Shown: positions 25,806-36,075, counted from the stretch's first letter. The stretch: DNA of 64,000 bases from Pseudomonas sp. UBA5706 (GCF_002419965.1 NZ_DIHC01000001.1:201533-265532); one strand, 5' to 3'. Program-made: numbers and translations. Notes: generated by a model not told the origin, from the sequence alone.

Positions 25806-27128
25806 ATGAGAGTGATGAAGTGGAGCGCAATCGCCCTGGCAGTTACTGCGGCCAGTTCTCAGTTGGCATCGGCTGCCGCATTCGTAAGCGATCAGTCCGA
25901 AGCAACCGGTTTTGTTGAAGGTAGCAAGCTGGACGTCAAAGCTCGCAACTACTATTACAACCGTGACAAGAAAAACGGTGCTGTAGACGACAAAGACTGG
26001 ACACAAGGTTTCTGGGGCAACTTCAGCTCCGGCTACACCCAAGGCCTGATTGGTGTTGGCGTGGATGCGTTTGGTTATGCGGGCTTCAAGCTGGACGGCT
26101 CCGACAAATATTCAGGTTCCGGCAACCTGTCGACCGATAGCGAAGGCAATAACCATGACAGCTTCGGTAAAGCAGGCGGCGCCGTTAAGTTCCGCGTTTC
26201 CAAAACCGAGCTGAAAATTGGCGACATGCAACCGCAGAACCCGGTTTTCGCAGTCGGCGGTTCGCGTCTGTTGCCTCAAACCGCAAGCGGTATCACTCTG
26301 CAAAGCAGCGAGATCAAAGGCCTTGATGTCGAGGCTGGTCGCTTCTACTCGGGTACCAGCCAGGATGAAACCAACCGTGACGGCGACATCTGGGCGACTT
26401 ACGCAGGCGTAACGTCCAAGTCGGCTACCTACGGCGGCGGCAAGTACTCCATCACCGACAACCTGGGCGTTGGTTTCTATTACAACAAGCTCGAAGACGT
26501 GTGGAACCAGTACTACGGCAACGTGAACTACGCACTGCCGCTGACCGATGACCAGTCGCTGGCCTTCGATTTCAACATCTACAACACCAAAGATACCGGC
26601 GCGGCGAAAGCGGGCGATATCAACAACACTGCATGGTCTGCGTCGGCGGCTTACTCGTTCCTGGCCGCTCACACGCTGACCCTGGCGTTTCAGAAAGTTA
26701 ACGGTGATACGCCGTTCGACTACATCGGTATCGGCGACAACAATCGCGGTGGCGACTCAATCTTCCTGGCCAACTCCATCCAGTACTCTGACTTCAACGG
26801 TCCGGGCGAAAAATCGTGGCAGGCGCGTTATGACCTGAACATGGCTCCGTATGGCGTACCTGGCCTGAGCTTCATGACCCGTTACATCAGCGGTACCGAC
26901 ATTGATGGTACCCACACGCCATCCAACAGCACCTACACAGGTCTGTACGGCGCTGACGGTAGCCACCATGAGACCAACCTTGAAGCCAAGTACGTGGTTC
27001 AGAATGGTCCAGCGAAGGATCTGTCCTTCCGCATCCGTCAGGCCTGGCACCGCGCCAACGCAGATGAGGGCGAAGGCGACGTCAACGAGTTCCGTCTGAT
27101 CGTCGACTACCCGATCTCGGTTCTCTGA
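25806..27128 (+). CDS. OprD-family outer-membrane porin, 440 aa
   Basis: An 18-stranded substrate-specific channel of the OprD/Occ family. It has a signal peptide ending 'SQLASA', the family's N-terminal 'FVEGSKLDVKARNYYYNRD' region, many alternating aromatic strands, a mid-protein 'GDMQPQNPVFAVGGSRLLP' segment (positions ~140-158), and a C-terminal 'EFRLIVDYPISVL' strand. The ATG at 25806 has AAAGGAG upstream. The position beside proS and slyX is the same as oprD of P. aeruginosa, but the family has many paralogues, so OprE/OprQ-like specificity is possible. It is a single-gene unit with its own terminator. Confidence 0.92.
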   Translation: MRVMKWSAIALAVTAASSQLASAAAFVSDQSEATGFVEGSKLDVKARNYYYNRDKKNGAVDDKDWTQGFWGNFSSGYTQGLIGVGVDAFGYAGFKLDGSDKYSGSGNLSTDSEGNNHDSFGKAGGAVKFRVSKTELKIGDMQPQNPVFAVGGSRLLPQTASGITLQSSEIKGLDVEAGRFYSGTSQDETNRDGDIWATYAGVTSKSATYGGGKYSITDNLGVGFYYNKLEDVWNQYYGNVNYALPLTDDQSLAFDFNIYNTKDTGAAKAGDINNTAWSASAAYSFLAAHTLTLAFQKVNGDTPFDYIGIGDNNRGGDSIFLANSIQYSDFNGPGEKSWQARYDLNMAPYGVPGLSFMTRYISGTDIDGTHTPSNSTYTGLYGADGSHHETNLEAKYVVQNGPAKDLSFRIRQAWHRANADEGEGDVNEFRLIVDYPISVL

Positions 27129-27180
27129 TAGCGTCGCGATTCATTACCGAACCGAGCTGCAAGCCATTGCGAAAAACAAC

Positions 27181-27204
27181 GCCCGGCCCCGCGCCGGGCT
27201 TTTT
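27181..27204 (+). terminator. terminator of the porin gene
   Basis: Stem GCCCGGC/GCCGGGC with loop CCCGC followed by TTTTT. Confidence 0.9.
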
Positions 27205-27325
27205 AATGCCCGCAACAGCGCCAATTCCAGTCGCGCGCGATACCTACCCCACCCTGTACTCGACCGTATCACCACCGTACAATGCCAGGTCATTTCCCAG
27301 TCACAGCAACCGACAGCGGCCGACC

Positions 27326-29041
27326 ATGCGTACCAGTCAATATTTGCTCGCCACACAGAAAGAAACGCCGAACGATGCGGTCGTGATCAGCCATCAGCTG
27401 ATGCTCCGTGCCGGCATGATCCGCAAGCTTGCCTCGGGCCTCTATACATGGCTTCCCATGGGGCTGCGCGTTCTGCGCAAGGTCGAAGCCGTCGTCCGCG
27501 AAGAAATGAATGCCGCTGGCGCGCTGGAAGTACTGATGCCGGGCATCCAGCCGGCGGAACTGTGGCAGGAGTCCGGTCGCTGGGAGCAGTACGGCCCCGA
27601 GCTGCTGCGCCTGAAGGATCGTCATGATCGCGACTTCTGTGCAGGACCGACCCACGAAGAAGTCATCACGGATCTGGCTCGCAACGAACTGAGCAGCTAT
27701 AAACAGCTGCCGATCAACATGTACCAGATTCAAACCAAGTTTCGTGATGAAATCCGTCCACGCTTCGGCCTTATGCGTGGTCGTGAATTCATCATGAAGG
27801 ATGCCTACTCGTTCCATGCGACTCAGGACTCCCTGCAGCAAACCTACGACCGCATGCATCAGGCATACTGCAACGTGTTCACTCGCCTGGGCCTGAACTT
27901 TCGCCCTGTAGTGGCCGATAACGGCTCGATCGGCGGCGCAGGTTCGCACGAATTCCACGTACTGGCCGAGTCTGGTGAAGACGATATCGTGTTTAGCGAT
28001 TCCTCTGACTACGCTGCCAACATCGAGAAAGCCGAAGCTATCGCGCGCGAGAAATCCCGTGCAGCCGCCACAGAAGAATTGCGCCTGGTCGATACGCCGG
28101 GCGCCAAGACCATCGCCGCGCTGGTCGAGCAGTTTGGCCTTCGCATCGAAAAAACCGTCAAGACCCTGGTGGTGCATGCTGCCGAAGAAGGCAAGCTGAT
28201 CGCGCTGATCATTCGTGGCGATCATGAACTCAACGAGATCAAGGCCTCTAGCCACCCGTTGGTGGCCAGCCCGCTGGTCATGGCCAGCGAAGCCGAACTG
28301 CGTGCCGCCATTGGCGCGGGCGCGGGTTCCCTTGGCCCAATGAATCTGCCAATCCCTTGCATCATTGACCGTTCGGTTGAGCTGATGAGCGATTTCGGCA
28401 TCGGCGCCAATATCGACGACAAGCACTACTTCGGCGTGAACTGGGAGCGTGACTTGCCTGTTCCGGAAGTCGCAGACCTACGCAATGTCGTCGAAGGCGA
28501 CCCGAGCCCGGACGGCCAAGGCACCGTGATCATCAAGCGCGGCATCGAAGTCGGGCACATCTTCCAGCTGGGCACCAAGTACAGCGACGCGATGAAGTGC
28601 CAGGTGCTGGGCGAAAACGGTAAACCGGTCACGCTGGCCATGGGTTGCTACGGCATCGGTGTTTCCCGCGTAGTGGCCGCCGCCATCGAGCAGAATAACG
28701 ATGAGAACGGCATCATTTGGAGCGACGCACTTGCCCCCTTCCAGATCGCCCTGGTACCGCTGCGTTATGAGACCGACGCTGTTCGTGAAGCGACCGACAA
28801 ACTGTACGCAGAACTGACCGCTGCCGGTTTCGACGTATTGCTGGATGATCGGGACAAGAAAACCAGTCCGGGCATCAAGTTTGCGGACATGGAACTGATC
28901 GGTATTCCCCATCGCATCGTGGTCAGCGACCGCGGCCTGGCCGAAGGCAACCTTGAATACAAGAGCCGTACCGAGTCCGAAGCGCAGGCGCTGCCGGTGG
29001 CCGAGGTGCTGTCCTTCATCAAGGGCCGGATCAACCGCTAA
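27326..29041 (+). CDS. proS: prolyl-tRNA synthetase (bacterial type), 571 aa
   Basis: Class II synthetase with a post-transfer editing domain. The N-terminus 'MRTSQYLLATQKETPNDA' fixes the start at 27326. The core, with motif 2 around 'FRDEIRPRFGLMRGREFIMKDA' (positions ~138-159), is followed by the inserted YbaK-like editing domain (about residues 225-405), the rest of the core with 'GCYGIGVSRVVAA', and the C-terminal anticodon-binding domain. Length is standard. The gene follows the porin terminator with ~120 bp for its own promoter. Confidence 0.97.
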   Translation: MRTSQYLLATQKETPNDAVVISHQLMLRAGMIRKLASGLYTWLPMGLRVLRKVEAVVREEMNAAGALEVLMPGIQPAELWQESGRWEQYGPELLRLKDRHDRDFCAGPTHEEVITDLARNELSSYKQLPINMYQIQTKFRDEIRPRFGLMRGREFIMKDAYSFHATQDSLQQTYDRMHQAYCNVFTRLGLNFRPVVADNGSIGGAGSHEFHVLAESGEDDIVFSDSSDYAANIEKAEAIAREKSRAAATEELRLVDTPGAKTIAALVEQFGLRIEKTVKTLVVHAAEEGKLIALIIRGDHELNEIKASSHPLVASPLVMASEAELRAAIGAGAGSLGPMNLPIPCIIDRSVELMSDFGIGANIDDKHYFGVNWERDLPVPEVADLRNVVEGDPSPDGQGTVIIKRGIEVGHIFQLGTKYSDAMKCQVLGENGKPVTLAMGCYGIGVSRVVAAAIEQNNDENGIIWSDALAPFQIALVPLRYETDAVREATDKLYAELTAAGFDVLLDDRDKKTSPGIKFADMELIGIPHRIVVSDRGLAEGNLEYKSRTESEAQALPVAEVLSFIKGRINR

Positions 29042-29119
29042 GTCGAGGGCGCGCCTGCCTTTATAGAGGCGCGCCTTTACTGGCCGGTGTTGTCTCGCCC
29101 ATCTGCACCAAGAGATCTC

Positions 29120-30076
29120 ATGTTCAAGCGAAGTTCTTCAAGTCTGGCGGGTGCTGCATTGTGCGGCACCCTGCTTGTCAGCGGTTGCGCCAATCATCTG
29201 TCCCAACGCAGCGAGCACGAAGAGCGGATCGAGCGCAAACTGCTCGATCACAGCTTTCAAATCGACGTCGGCGAACCCAAGACCCTGGAGCTACCACAAC
29301 GCCGGATTCGTATCCATGAGCTGAAAACCTTCGATATCACCGAATACGACGTCACTCGCCATTACGATCGCTACACGCCGTACCAACCCTGGCGTGAAAT
29401 CTATGAAATCCCATTGGGTGCAGTGGCAATCGTCGCGGGTGTCGGCGCTAATGTGGTGAATGTGCTGACCTTTGGCAGCCTGCCGGACAGCGTGACCAAG
29501 GACTGGCTCACGTATGGCATTGCCGGGGTCAACCCGTTCATGAACGCGCCCTCCCACGGACGCGCCCAACAGAACCTGGCGGGCATAGACGAAGTCCAGC
29601 GTGACCACCGGGTTGAGCATACGAGCCTGCCTTGGAGCGAGAGCCCGGTGCAGATCAGGTCTGGAAAAAACACTAACGAGCTGAATACCGACCGCAATGG
29701 CGTTCTGCGCCTCAATCTGCTCGACAGTCCGTTTGCCGAGCAGGACCTGAGCCATGTGACGCAATTGGGGCTTACGGTGCAGGACGACCAGTCCTCTGTT
29801 CAGGCTAGCGCCAGCCTGCCGCTGAGCAAATCATTGCGAGGCAAGCTGATTGAGGCCCACGACCTGATTTACGACGATCTGGAAGACGACGAAGTGAGCC
29901 AGTGGGTGCACCGGGTCAAGCGTCTTTCTGAGCTGGGTCTGGAAGAACAAGCCAGCGATCTTGAGCAGTCATTGATTGAAATGACCCGCAACGACCCGCA
30001 ACTGCAGCACGAGTTTTTGCGCTCGCTGGCCAAGGACGCCGGGCGTTTGGTCGCCGTTCCTGAAGGTCAGGAGTAA
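29120..30076 (+). CDS. lipoprotein of unknown function, 318 aa
   Basis: It has a type II signal peptide with lipobox 'LLVSGC' (Cys near residue 24), so it is anchored in the outer or inner membrane. A hydrophobic segment around residues 103-125 ('PLGAVAIVAGVGANVVNVL') could insert in or lie against the membrane. The C-terminal third is charged and helical. No enzyme motif is seen. It lies 78 bp after proS on the same strand and may be read through from it. A related lipoprotein is expected at this position in other Pseudomonas. Confidence 0.8.
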   Translation: MFKRSSSSLAGAALCGTLLVSGCANHLSQRSEHEERIERKLLDHSFQIDVGEPKTLELPQRRIRIHELKTFDITEYDVTRHYDRYTPYQPWREIYEIPLGAVAIVAGVGANVVNVLTFGSLPDSVTKDWLTYGIAGVNPFMNAPSHGRAQQNLAGIDEVQRDHRVEHTSLPWSESPVQIRSGKNTNELNTDRNGVLRLNLLDSPFAEQDLSHVTQLGLTVQDDQSSVQASASLPLSKSLRGKLIEAHDLIYDDLEDDEVSQWVHRVKRLSELGLEEQASDLEQSLIEMTRNDPQLQHEFLRSLAKDAGRLVAVPEGQE

Positions 30077-30100
30077 CGCTGGCAGCCAATGAACGGGGCG

Positions 30101-31159
30101 TCAGGTGAATAGCTGCAGCTGTTCGTGGGCGCCGCGCAGATCGTGCAGCCGCACGCCAATACCCAACAATCGCACCGGCTTGGCGCCGCGCGCGAAGGCT
30201 TGAGCGAGCAGTTGCTCATAGCTTTCCAGATCCCTGCCCGCTCCAGCCTGTTCAAGCGTCGTCTGAGTGAAATCGTGAAACTTCACCTTCACGAATGGCT
30301 TGCCCGGGCGGTAAAACGTGTCGATTCGAGACAGTCGTCCGTTGAGGTTTTCCAGCAAAGCCGGAAGTTTTTCCAGGCAACTGGGCAAATCAGGCAGGTC
30401 CGTGTCAAACGTGTTTTCAACGCTGACGGACTGACGGCGGCTGTCGTTCTGCACCACACGCTCATCGATGCCATGGGCCAGGTTCCACAGCCGCTCACCG
30501 AACGAGCCGAACTCTCGCACCAATGACAACTTGCTCCAGCTGCGCAAATCCGAACAGCTGACAATTCCCAGTCGGCCTAACTTATCGGCTGTCACCTTGC
30601 CCACTCCATGCAGCTTGGAAACAGGAAGCTCGGCGACAAAGTCCTCTACCTGGTCCGGCGTAATGACGAACAAGCCATTGGGTTTGCGCCAGTCGCTGGC
30701 AATCTTGGCCAGAAACTTGTTGGGCGCGACGCCGGCGGAGACGGTGATGTGCAGCTGATTCGACACACGCCTGCGGATGTCCTGAGCGATGCGCGTAGCA
30801 CTGCCTGCAAAATGGCTGCACTCGGAAACATCCAGATAAGCCTCATCCAGCGACAACGGCTCGATCAAGTCGGTGTAGTCGCGGAAGATAATGTGGATTT
30901 CTTTCGAGGCTTCTTTATAGGCATCCATGCGCGGCTTGACGATGGTCAGGTCCGGGCAGAGCGTCAATGCATGCCGGGACGACATGGCCGAACGCACGCC
31001 ATAAGCCCGCGCCTCATAATTACAGGTCGCGATGACGCCCCGCCTTTCTGCCGAGCCACCGACTGCCAGCGGCTTGCCAGCCAGACTCGGATCGTCGCGC
31101 ATCTCAATCGCGGCGTAGAAACAGTCACAGTCGATATGGATGATTTTGCGCTGCGGCAT
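30101..31159 (-). CDS. dinB: DNA polymerase IV DinB, 352 aa
   Basis: Y-family translesion polymerase. The catalytic carboxylates are in 'HIDCDCFYAAIEMRD' at the N-terminus and 'SLDEAYLDVSE' about residue 103. The thumb helix-hairpin-helix 'LHGVGKVTADKLGRLGI' and little-finger domain follow. The start 'MPQRKIIHID' at 31159 matches the family; the longer frame to 31270 is not supported. I looked for a LexA box upstream and did not find a convincing one. Confidence 0.96.
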   Translation of the reverse strand: MPQRKIIHIDCDCFYAAIEMRDDPSLAGKPLAVGGSAERRGVIATCNYEARAYGVRSAMSSRHALTLCPDLTIVKPRMDAYKEASKEIHIIFRDYTDLIEPLSLDEAYLDVSECSHFAGSATRIAQDIRRRVSNQLHITVSAGVAPNKFLAKIASDWRKPNGLFVITPDQVEDFVAELPVSKLHGVGKVTADKLGRLGIVSCSDLRSWSKLSLVREFGSFGERLWNLAHGIDERVVQNDSRRQSVSVENTFDTDLPDLPSCLEKLPALLENLNGRLSRIDTFYRPGKPFVKVKFHDFTQTTLEQAGAGRDLESYEQLLAQAFARGAKPVRLLGIGVRLHDLRGAHEQLQLFT

Positions 31160-31364
31160 GACATGCGGTCGTAAGCAAACGGTCGTGCAGTATCTCATTC
31201 GGGCACAGGTATGGCACTCGCTACGCGAATAGCCTGCCGGGATTCGACCACGTGCGTAATCGCCGATCACGCTGAAAAGCCCGCAGCGCAGGCTATTGCC
31301 GCACGGACAGCAAAATGCAGTTCGCTAACCGATTGAAGAAAAAGCACTTTTTTCCTTCATATGC

Positions 31365-31392
31365 TTGACACGTCAGCGATCCTCTGTAGAAT
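31365..31392 (+). promoter_or_regulatory. sigma-70 promoter of first initiator tRNA
   Basis: Consensus -35 TTGACA at 31365-31370 and -10 TAGAAT at 31387-31392 with a 16-base spacer. The GC-rich GCCGCCTC discriminator after the -10 is typical of stringently controlled stable-RNA promoters. Confidence 0.85.
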
Positions 31393-31405
31393 GCCGCCTC
31401 ACAGA

Positions 31406-31482
<77 letters not shown>

Positions 31483-31494
31483 AATATCGGAGAA

Positions 31495-31518
31495 GCCACT
31501 CAATAGAGTGGCTTTTTT
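31495..31518 (+). terminator. terminator of tRNA-fMet copy 1
   Basis: Stem GCCACT/AGTGGC followed by TTTTTT. Confidence 0.85.
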
Positions 31519-31677
31519 GTGCGCGCTCAAAAAACGTACGTCCTTATAGGTGAAATATCTTTCATCAACGAGTACGCCCCGCTGCATACCGCCCCCCGAC
31601 AAAAACCTTGCGAGACCGTCACTTAGAGACGACAACCGCAAAAGTGCGGTTATTTTGTCGATACCTGGGTTTAAAGG

Positions 31678-31705
31678 TTGACAGGATGTCGTTCGGCTGT
31701 AGAAT
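31678..31705 (+). promoter_or_regulatory. sigma-70 promoter of second initiator tRNA
   Basis: TTGACA at 31678-31683 and TAGAAT at 31700-31705, again with a 16-base spacer. The 20 bases from the -10 to the tRNA are identical to those before copy 1, while the spacers differ. Confidence 0.85.
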
Positions 31706-31718
31706 GCCGCCTCACAGA

Positions 31719-31795
<77 letters not shown>

Positions 31796-31801
31796 ACATT
31801 T

Positions 31802-31835
31802 AAAAAGGCTACTCGAAAGAGTGGCCTTTTTTTTG
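31802..31835 (+). terminator. terminator of tRNA-fMet copy 2
   Basis: Inverted repeat GGCTACT/AGTGGCC followed by a run of T. Confidence 0.85.
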
Positions 31836-32124
31836 CCTCAATGAAAAGCGCCGAACAGCAAGGATAATTGCTTGTCACATTTCGTTGTCGAACCGATTTG
31901 TTCACAAGTGGTTTGTTACCTTATGTATCTCAGCGCGACAGATTCCGCGTCCGTTGCCGATATGCAGGTGAGCAAGCGCACATGCACCCATCGGTCACGA
32001 GACGTATCTGCCGTATTCGCCCGTTAGACGTTCAAGCGCTAACATCTTGAATTATTTTTTGCGTAGGGATTGGTAACTTGGCTGTATACCCCCATCCTGT
32101 CGCGCACGATCCAAGGAGTGATTG

Positions 32125-34767
32125 ATGCGCGCCAACCCATCCGACACAAACGAAGCAGTTCCGGAAAGTCCTCCGGCACCTCCTGCCCGACTGCGCGTAC
32201 GCGAACTGGTGAGCAAGCACCGTCAACCCATCGGGCTGGCCGTTACCATCATTCTGTTTGCGCTGGCGTTGATCGCCTGTCGGCACATGCTTACCGAGCT
32301 CGATATTTATGCACTTCAGGATTCCCTCCTGAGTGTGCCCATGCCTTCTTTGGCTGGCGCGGTTCTGGCGACGGTCATCGGTTTCATCATCCTGCTGGGC
32401 TACGAATGGTCAGCCAGTAAATATGCCAACGTCGAGCTACCTCCCAAGTCGCTGGTGATGGGCGGTTTCTGCGCGTTCGCCATTGGCAACGCCGTCGGCC
32501 TGTCTATGCTTTCCGGCGGGTCGGTGCGTTATCGCCTGTATTCGCGACTTGGCCTGGGCGCCGGGGAAGTCGCCCATATGACGCTGTTCGCCAGCCTCTC
32601 ATTGGGATGTGCACTGCCGCCCCTGGCGGCCTTGGCGACCTTGAGCGACCTGCCCGCGGCATCGCTGGCGCTGCACCTCTCGGTCCCGGTCCTGGCAATC
32701 ATCGCCATCGCGGTCCTGGCGATGAGCCTGATCATCGGTGTGGCCGTTTATCGTCGCCGACTGCCTGAGCAGACCATCGCGCATAATCTGCTGGTACGTG
32801 CCGGGCGTCGCACACTGCGGCTGCCAGGCTTGCGCCTTACGTTGATGCAGCTGGTGATCACGGCGCTGGACGTCGCCGCTGCGGCAGCCGTGCTTTACCT
32901 GCTGCTCCCGTCCGCTCCCCCGTTCGGCGCTTTCCTGCTGGTGTATCTGCTGGCGCTGGCCGCCGGCGTGCTAAGCCATGTACCGGGTGGCGTCGGGGTC
33001 TTCGAAGCGATCCTGCTAGCAGCGTTCGCTGACGAACTGGGGGCAGCGCCGCTGGCTGCAGCGCTGTTGCTGTATCGGTTGATTTATGTGGTATTGCCGC
33101 TGCTGATCGCATGCCTGGTGCTGTTGTTCAGTGAAGCCAGACGCGCTCTATTCGCGCGACAGGCTATGCGTGTTGCGTCGGGGCTTGGCGCACCGATCCT
33201 GGCGTTGCTGGTGTTCCTGTCCGGCGTGGTGTTGCTGTTTTCCGGCGCCACCCCGGAAATCGACACGCGCCTGGAAAGTCTCGGCTTCCTGATTCCGCAC
33301 CGACTCATCGATGCATCGCACTTCGGCGCCAGTCTGATCGGCGTGCTGTGCCTGTTGCTCGCCCAAGGGTTGCGTCGGCGGCTTTCCGCAGCCTGGATGC
33401 TGACCACCATCTTGCTGTTCGTAGGCTCCGTGCTCTCGATCCTCAAGGGGTTCGACTGGGCAGAAGCCAGCCTTCTGCTTCTGACCGCCTGCCTTCTGGC
33501 GATCTTCCGCCGCTCGTTCTATCGCCCCAGCCGCTTGCTGGAGCTGCCCTTCTCGCCGCTATACCTGGTGGCGAGCATCTGTGTGCTGGGGGCGTCGTTC
33601 TGGCTCTTGCTGTTTGCCTATCAGGACGTGCCGTACAGTCATCAGCTCTGGTGGCAGTTCACGCTCGACGCCGATGCCCCGCGCGGTCTGCGCTCGGCAC
33701 TCGGTAGCGCAGTGCTGCTGGTTATCGTATCGCTGACCTGGCTGCTGCGCACCGCTCGTCCGCAGATCGACCTTCCCGATGAGGAGCAGTTGGCCAAGGC
33801 CGCTGAGATCATCAAGGCGTCCAATCAGCCTGACGGCGGCCTCGTGCTGACCGGCGACAAAGCCGTGCTGCTGCACCCGGACGGCAACGCCTTTCTGATG
33901 TACGCCCATCGCGGCCGCAGCCTGGTGGCCTTGTATGACCCGATCGGCCCGACCCAGCAGCGCGCCGAGCTGATTTGGCAATTCCGCGACCTGTGCGACG
34001 TGCACCACGCCCGGCCCGTGTTCTATCAGGTGCGTGCAGAAAACCTGCCGTTCTATATGGACATCGGCCTGACCGCCATCAAGCTGGGCGAAGAGGCGCG
34101 TGTCGATCTGCACAAGTTCGACATCGACGCCAAAGGCAAGGAAATGAAGGATCTGCGCTACACCTGGAACAGAGGTGGTCGTGACGGCCTGTCACTGGAG
34201 ATATACGAAGTCGGCCAAGCACCGATGGACGAGCTTAAAGTGATCTCCGACGCGTGGCTGACGGGCAAGAATGTGCGCGAAAAAGGCTTCTCGCTGGGCC
34301 GCTTCAGCCTGGATTACTTGAAGCATTTCCGCATCGCCATCGTGCACTTTCAGGGTAAACCGGTGGCCTTCTCCAACCTTCTGGAAACCTCGCGGAACGA
34401 TCTGGCGAGCCTGGACCTGATGCGCTCGCATCCGGACGCGCCGAAGCTGACCATGGAGTTCATGATGGTTGGGCTGATTCTGCATTACAAAAAGGAAGGC
34501 TACGCTCGCTTCAGCCTGGGCATGGTGCCGTTATCTGGACTGCAGCCAAGACGCGGCGCGCCGTTAACCCAACGTCTGGGTTCGATGGTCTTCAGTCGCG
34601 GTGAGCAGCTCTACAACTTCCAGGGCCTGCGCCGTTTCAAAGACAAATTCCAGCCTGACTGGGAACCTCGTTATATGGCCGTGCCCGCAGGACTCGATCC
34701 GCTGGTGGCACTGGCAGACACTGCCGCCCTTATCGCGGGCGGCCTGACTGGATTGGTGAAACGCTGA
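32125..34767 (+). CDS. mprF: bifunctional aminoacyl-phosphatidylglycerol synthase/flippase MprF, 880 aa
   Basis: Transfers an aminoacyl group from tRNA to phosphatidylglycerol and flips the product, lowering the membrane's negative charge. The N-terminal ~520 residues form a multi-helix flippase domain; the cytosolic C-terminal DUF2156 synthase domain (about 540-860) includes 'MYAHRGRSLVALYDP' and 'NLLETSRNDLASLDLMR' (positions ~750-766). At the same locus in P. aeruginosa the product is alanyl-PG; the amino acid here cannot be read. The ATG at 32125 has AAGGAGTG upstream. It overlaps the downstream hydrolase gene by one base. Confidence 0.95.
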   Translation: MRANPSDTNEAVPESPPAPPARLRVRELVSKHRQPIGLAVTIILFALALIACRHMLTELDIYALQDSLLSVPMPSLAGAVLATVIGFIILLGYEWSASKYANVELPPKSLVMGGFCAFAIGNAVGLSMLSGGSVRYRLYSRLGLGAGEVAHMTLFASLSLGCALPPLAALATLSDLPAASLALHLSVPVLAIIAIAVLAMSLIIGVAVYRRRLPEQTIAHNLLVRAGRRTLRLPGLRLTLMQLVITALDVAAAAAVLYLLLPSAPPFGAFLLVYLLALAAGVLSHVPGGVGVFEAILLAAFADELGAAPLAAALLLYRLIYVVLPLLIACLVLLFSEARRALFARQAMRVASGLGAPILALLVFLSGVVLLFSGATPEIDTRLESLGFLIPHRLIDASHFGASLIGVLCLLLAQGLRRRLSAAWMLTTILLFVGSVLSILKGFDWAEASLLLLTACLLAIFRRSFYRPSRLLELPFSPLYLVASICVLGASFWLLLFAYQDVPYSHQLWWQFTLDADAPRGLRSALGSAVLLVIVSLTWLLRTARPQIDLPDEEQLAKAAEIIKASNQPDGGLVLTGDKAVLLHPDGNAFLMYAHRGRSLVALYDPIGPTQQRAELIWQFRDLCDVHHARPVFYQVRAENLPFYMDIGLTAIKLGEEARVDLHKFDIDAKGKEMKDLRYTWNRGGRDGLSLEIYEVGQAPMDELKVISDAWLTGKNVREKGFSLGRFSLDYLKHFRIAIVHFQGKPVAFSNLLETSRNDLASLDLMRSHPDAPKLTMEFMMVGLILHYKKEGYARFSLGMVPLSGLQPRRGAPLTQRLGSMVFSRGEQLYNFQGLRRFKDKFQPDWEPRYMAVPAGLDPLVALADTAALIAGGLTGLVKR

Positions 34768-36068
34768 TGATTCAACGCTACTGGCGCTTTTTACTTGCAG
34801 CCCTGGTAATCCTGGTGGTGGCACTGGGTTTCTGGCTGTGGAACCGCCCCGCCGCACAACCGACATTGGAACGCATGACGCTGGACGATGGTTCGGCGCT
34901 TATCCGCGCAACCCCATCGACCAAGGTCAAGACGCGCGTGGCTTTGGCCGTGACCAGTGAAGACGCGATGACCGAAAAGCAGGTCCTTGCACTGAGCTAC
35001 GACGCATCGGCCCAAGTCATTCAGGTCGTCCTGCCCAAAGACGATTGCCTGTTGCAAACCAAGACGTTCAATGCGGCGCTGCAAAAGCTCGATGGCGCCC
35101 CCGATCTGGTCGCCGGCATAAGCGCTGGCGGCTCGGTGGCCTGGGACTGGCTGGCAGGACAGAACAACGATAAGGCCCAGGCCATTTCGGTGAACTTCGT
35201 CCTCAACCAACCGGGCTGCAAAGCACCGGTTCCTAAGGCCGCGGCCCATGGCAAATGGACTGTGGCGTGGAATGACGGCCCGGACGACGAAACCGCGGTG
35301 TTCGTGCGTGACACACCAAACGCTGAAACCAGCATCAGTGACTACGACATTAAATATCCGCAAATACTGAACACCGAAGTGCGTCATCAACTGATTGCCG
35401 ATGACGCCAACGGCGGCCTGAACATTCCCGTGGTGGAGGTGCCGTCGAGCCAGCCGTCGGACACCGTCACCCTGTTTCTCTCCGGTGACGGCGGATGGCG
35501 CGACCTGGACAAGGACGTGGCGGGTGACATGGCAAAAGCAGGCGGTTATCCGGTCGTCGGTATCGACACCCTGCGCTATTACTGGGAGCATAAGTCGCCA
35601 GAGCAGACCGCAACCGATTTGAGTGAGCTGATGGCTCATTACCGGCAGAAGTGGGGCGCCAAGCATTTCGTCCTCGCGGGCTACTCGTTCGGCGCCGATG
35701 TGCTGCCAGCGATCTACAACCGCCTGCCGGAAGAAGACAAAGCACGGGTCGATGGCATCATCCTGCTGGCTTTCGCGCGCAGTGGCAGTTTCGAAATTGC
35801 TGTCGAGGGCTGGCTCGGCGCATCTGGCAAAGAAGCAGCCACCGGCCCGGAAATGGCCAAGCTGCCGGGTGACAAAGTGTTCTGCGTGTATGGCGTGGAA
35901 GAAAAAGACGAAAGCGGCTGTACCGAAGCGACCGCCCCCGGCCAGAAGCAGGAACTACCGGGTGGGCATCACTTTGACGAGGACTACCCCGCCCTGGCCA
36001 AGCGCCTGATTGCCGTCATAGACAAGTGGAAAGGCAAGGAAGCGCCCGAGTCAGCCAACGCCGACTGA
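34767..36068 (+). CDS. AcvB/VirJ-family periplasmic hydrolase, probable aminoacyl-PG hydrolase, 433 aa
   Basis: An uncleaved or cleavable N-terminal TM segment (residues 7-24) exports an alpha/beta-hydrolase of the VirJ/AcvB type. There are two GxSxG-like sites, 'AGISAGGS' near residue 117 and the canonical 'LAGYSFGAD' near 308, with a catalytic His near 'GGHHFDEDYP' at the C-terminus. In P. aeruginosa the neighbour of mprF (PA0919) removes alanine from alanyl-PG. The one-base overlap with mprF means synthesis and removal are produced together. Confidence 0.9.
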   Translation: MIQRYWRFLLAALVILVVALGFWLWNRPAAQPTLERMTLDDGSALIRATPSTKVKTRVALAVTSEDAMTEKQVLALSYDASAQVIQVVLPKDDCLLQTKTFNAALQKLDGAPDLVAGISAGGSVAWDWLAGQNNDKAQAISVNFVLNQPGCKAPVPKAAAHGKWTVAWNDGPDDETAVFVRDTPNAETSISDYDIKYPQILNTEVRHQLIADDANGGLNIPVVEVPSSQPSDTVTLFLSGDGGWRDLDKDVAGDMAKAGGYPVVGIDTLRYYWEHKSPEQTATDLSELMAHYRQKWGAKHFVLAGYSFGADVLPAIYNRLPEEDKARVDGIILLAFARSGSFEIAVEGWLGASGKEAATGPEMAKLPGDKVFCVYGVEEKDESGCTEATAPGQKQELPGGHHFDEDYPALAKRLIAVIDKWKGKEAPESANAD

Positions 36069-36075
36069 TCACCGC

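Noticed and set aside
31160..31364. Possible LexA box upstream of dinB
   Set aside because: No CTGT-N8-ACAG match was found in the region, so SOS control of dinB is not claimed.
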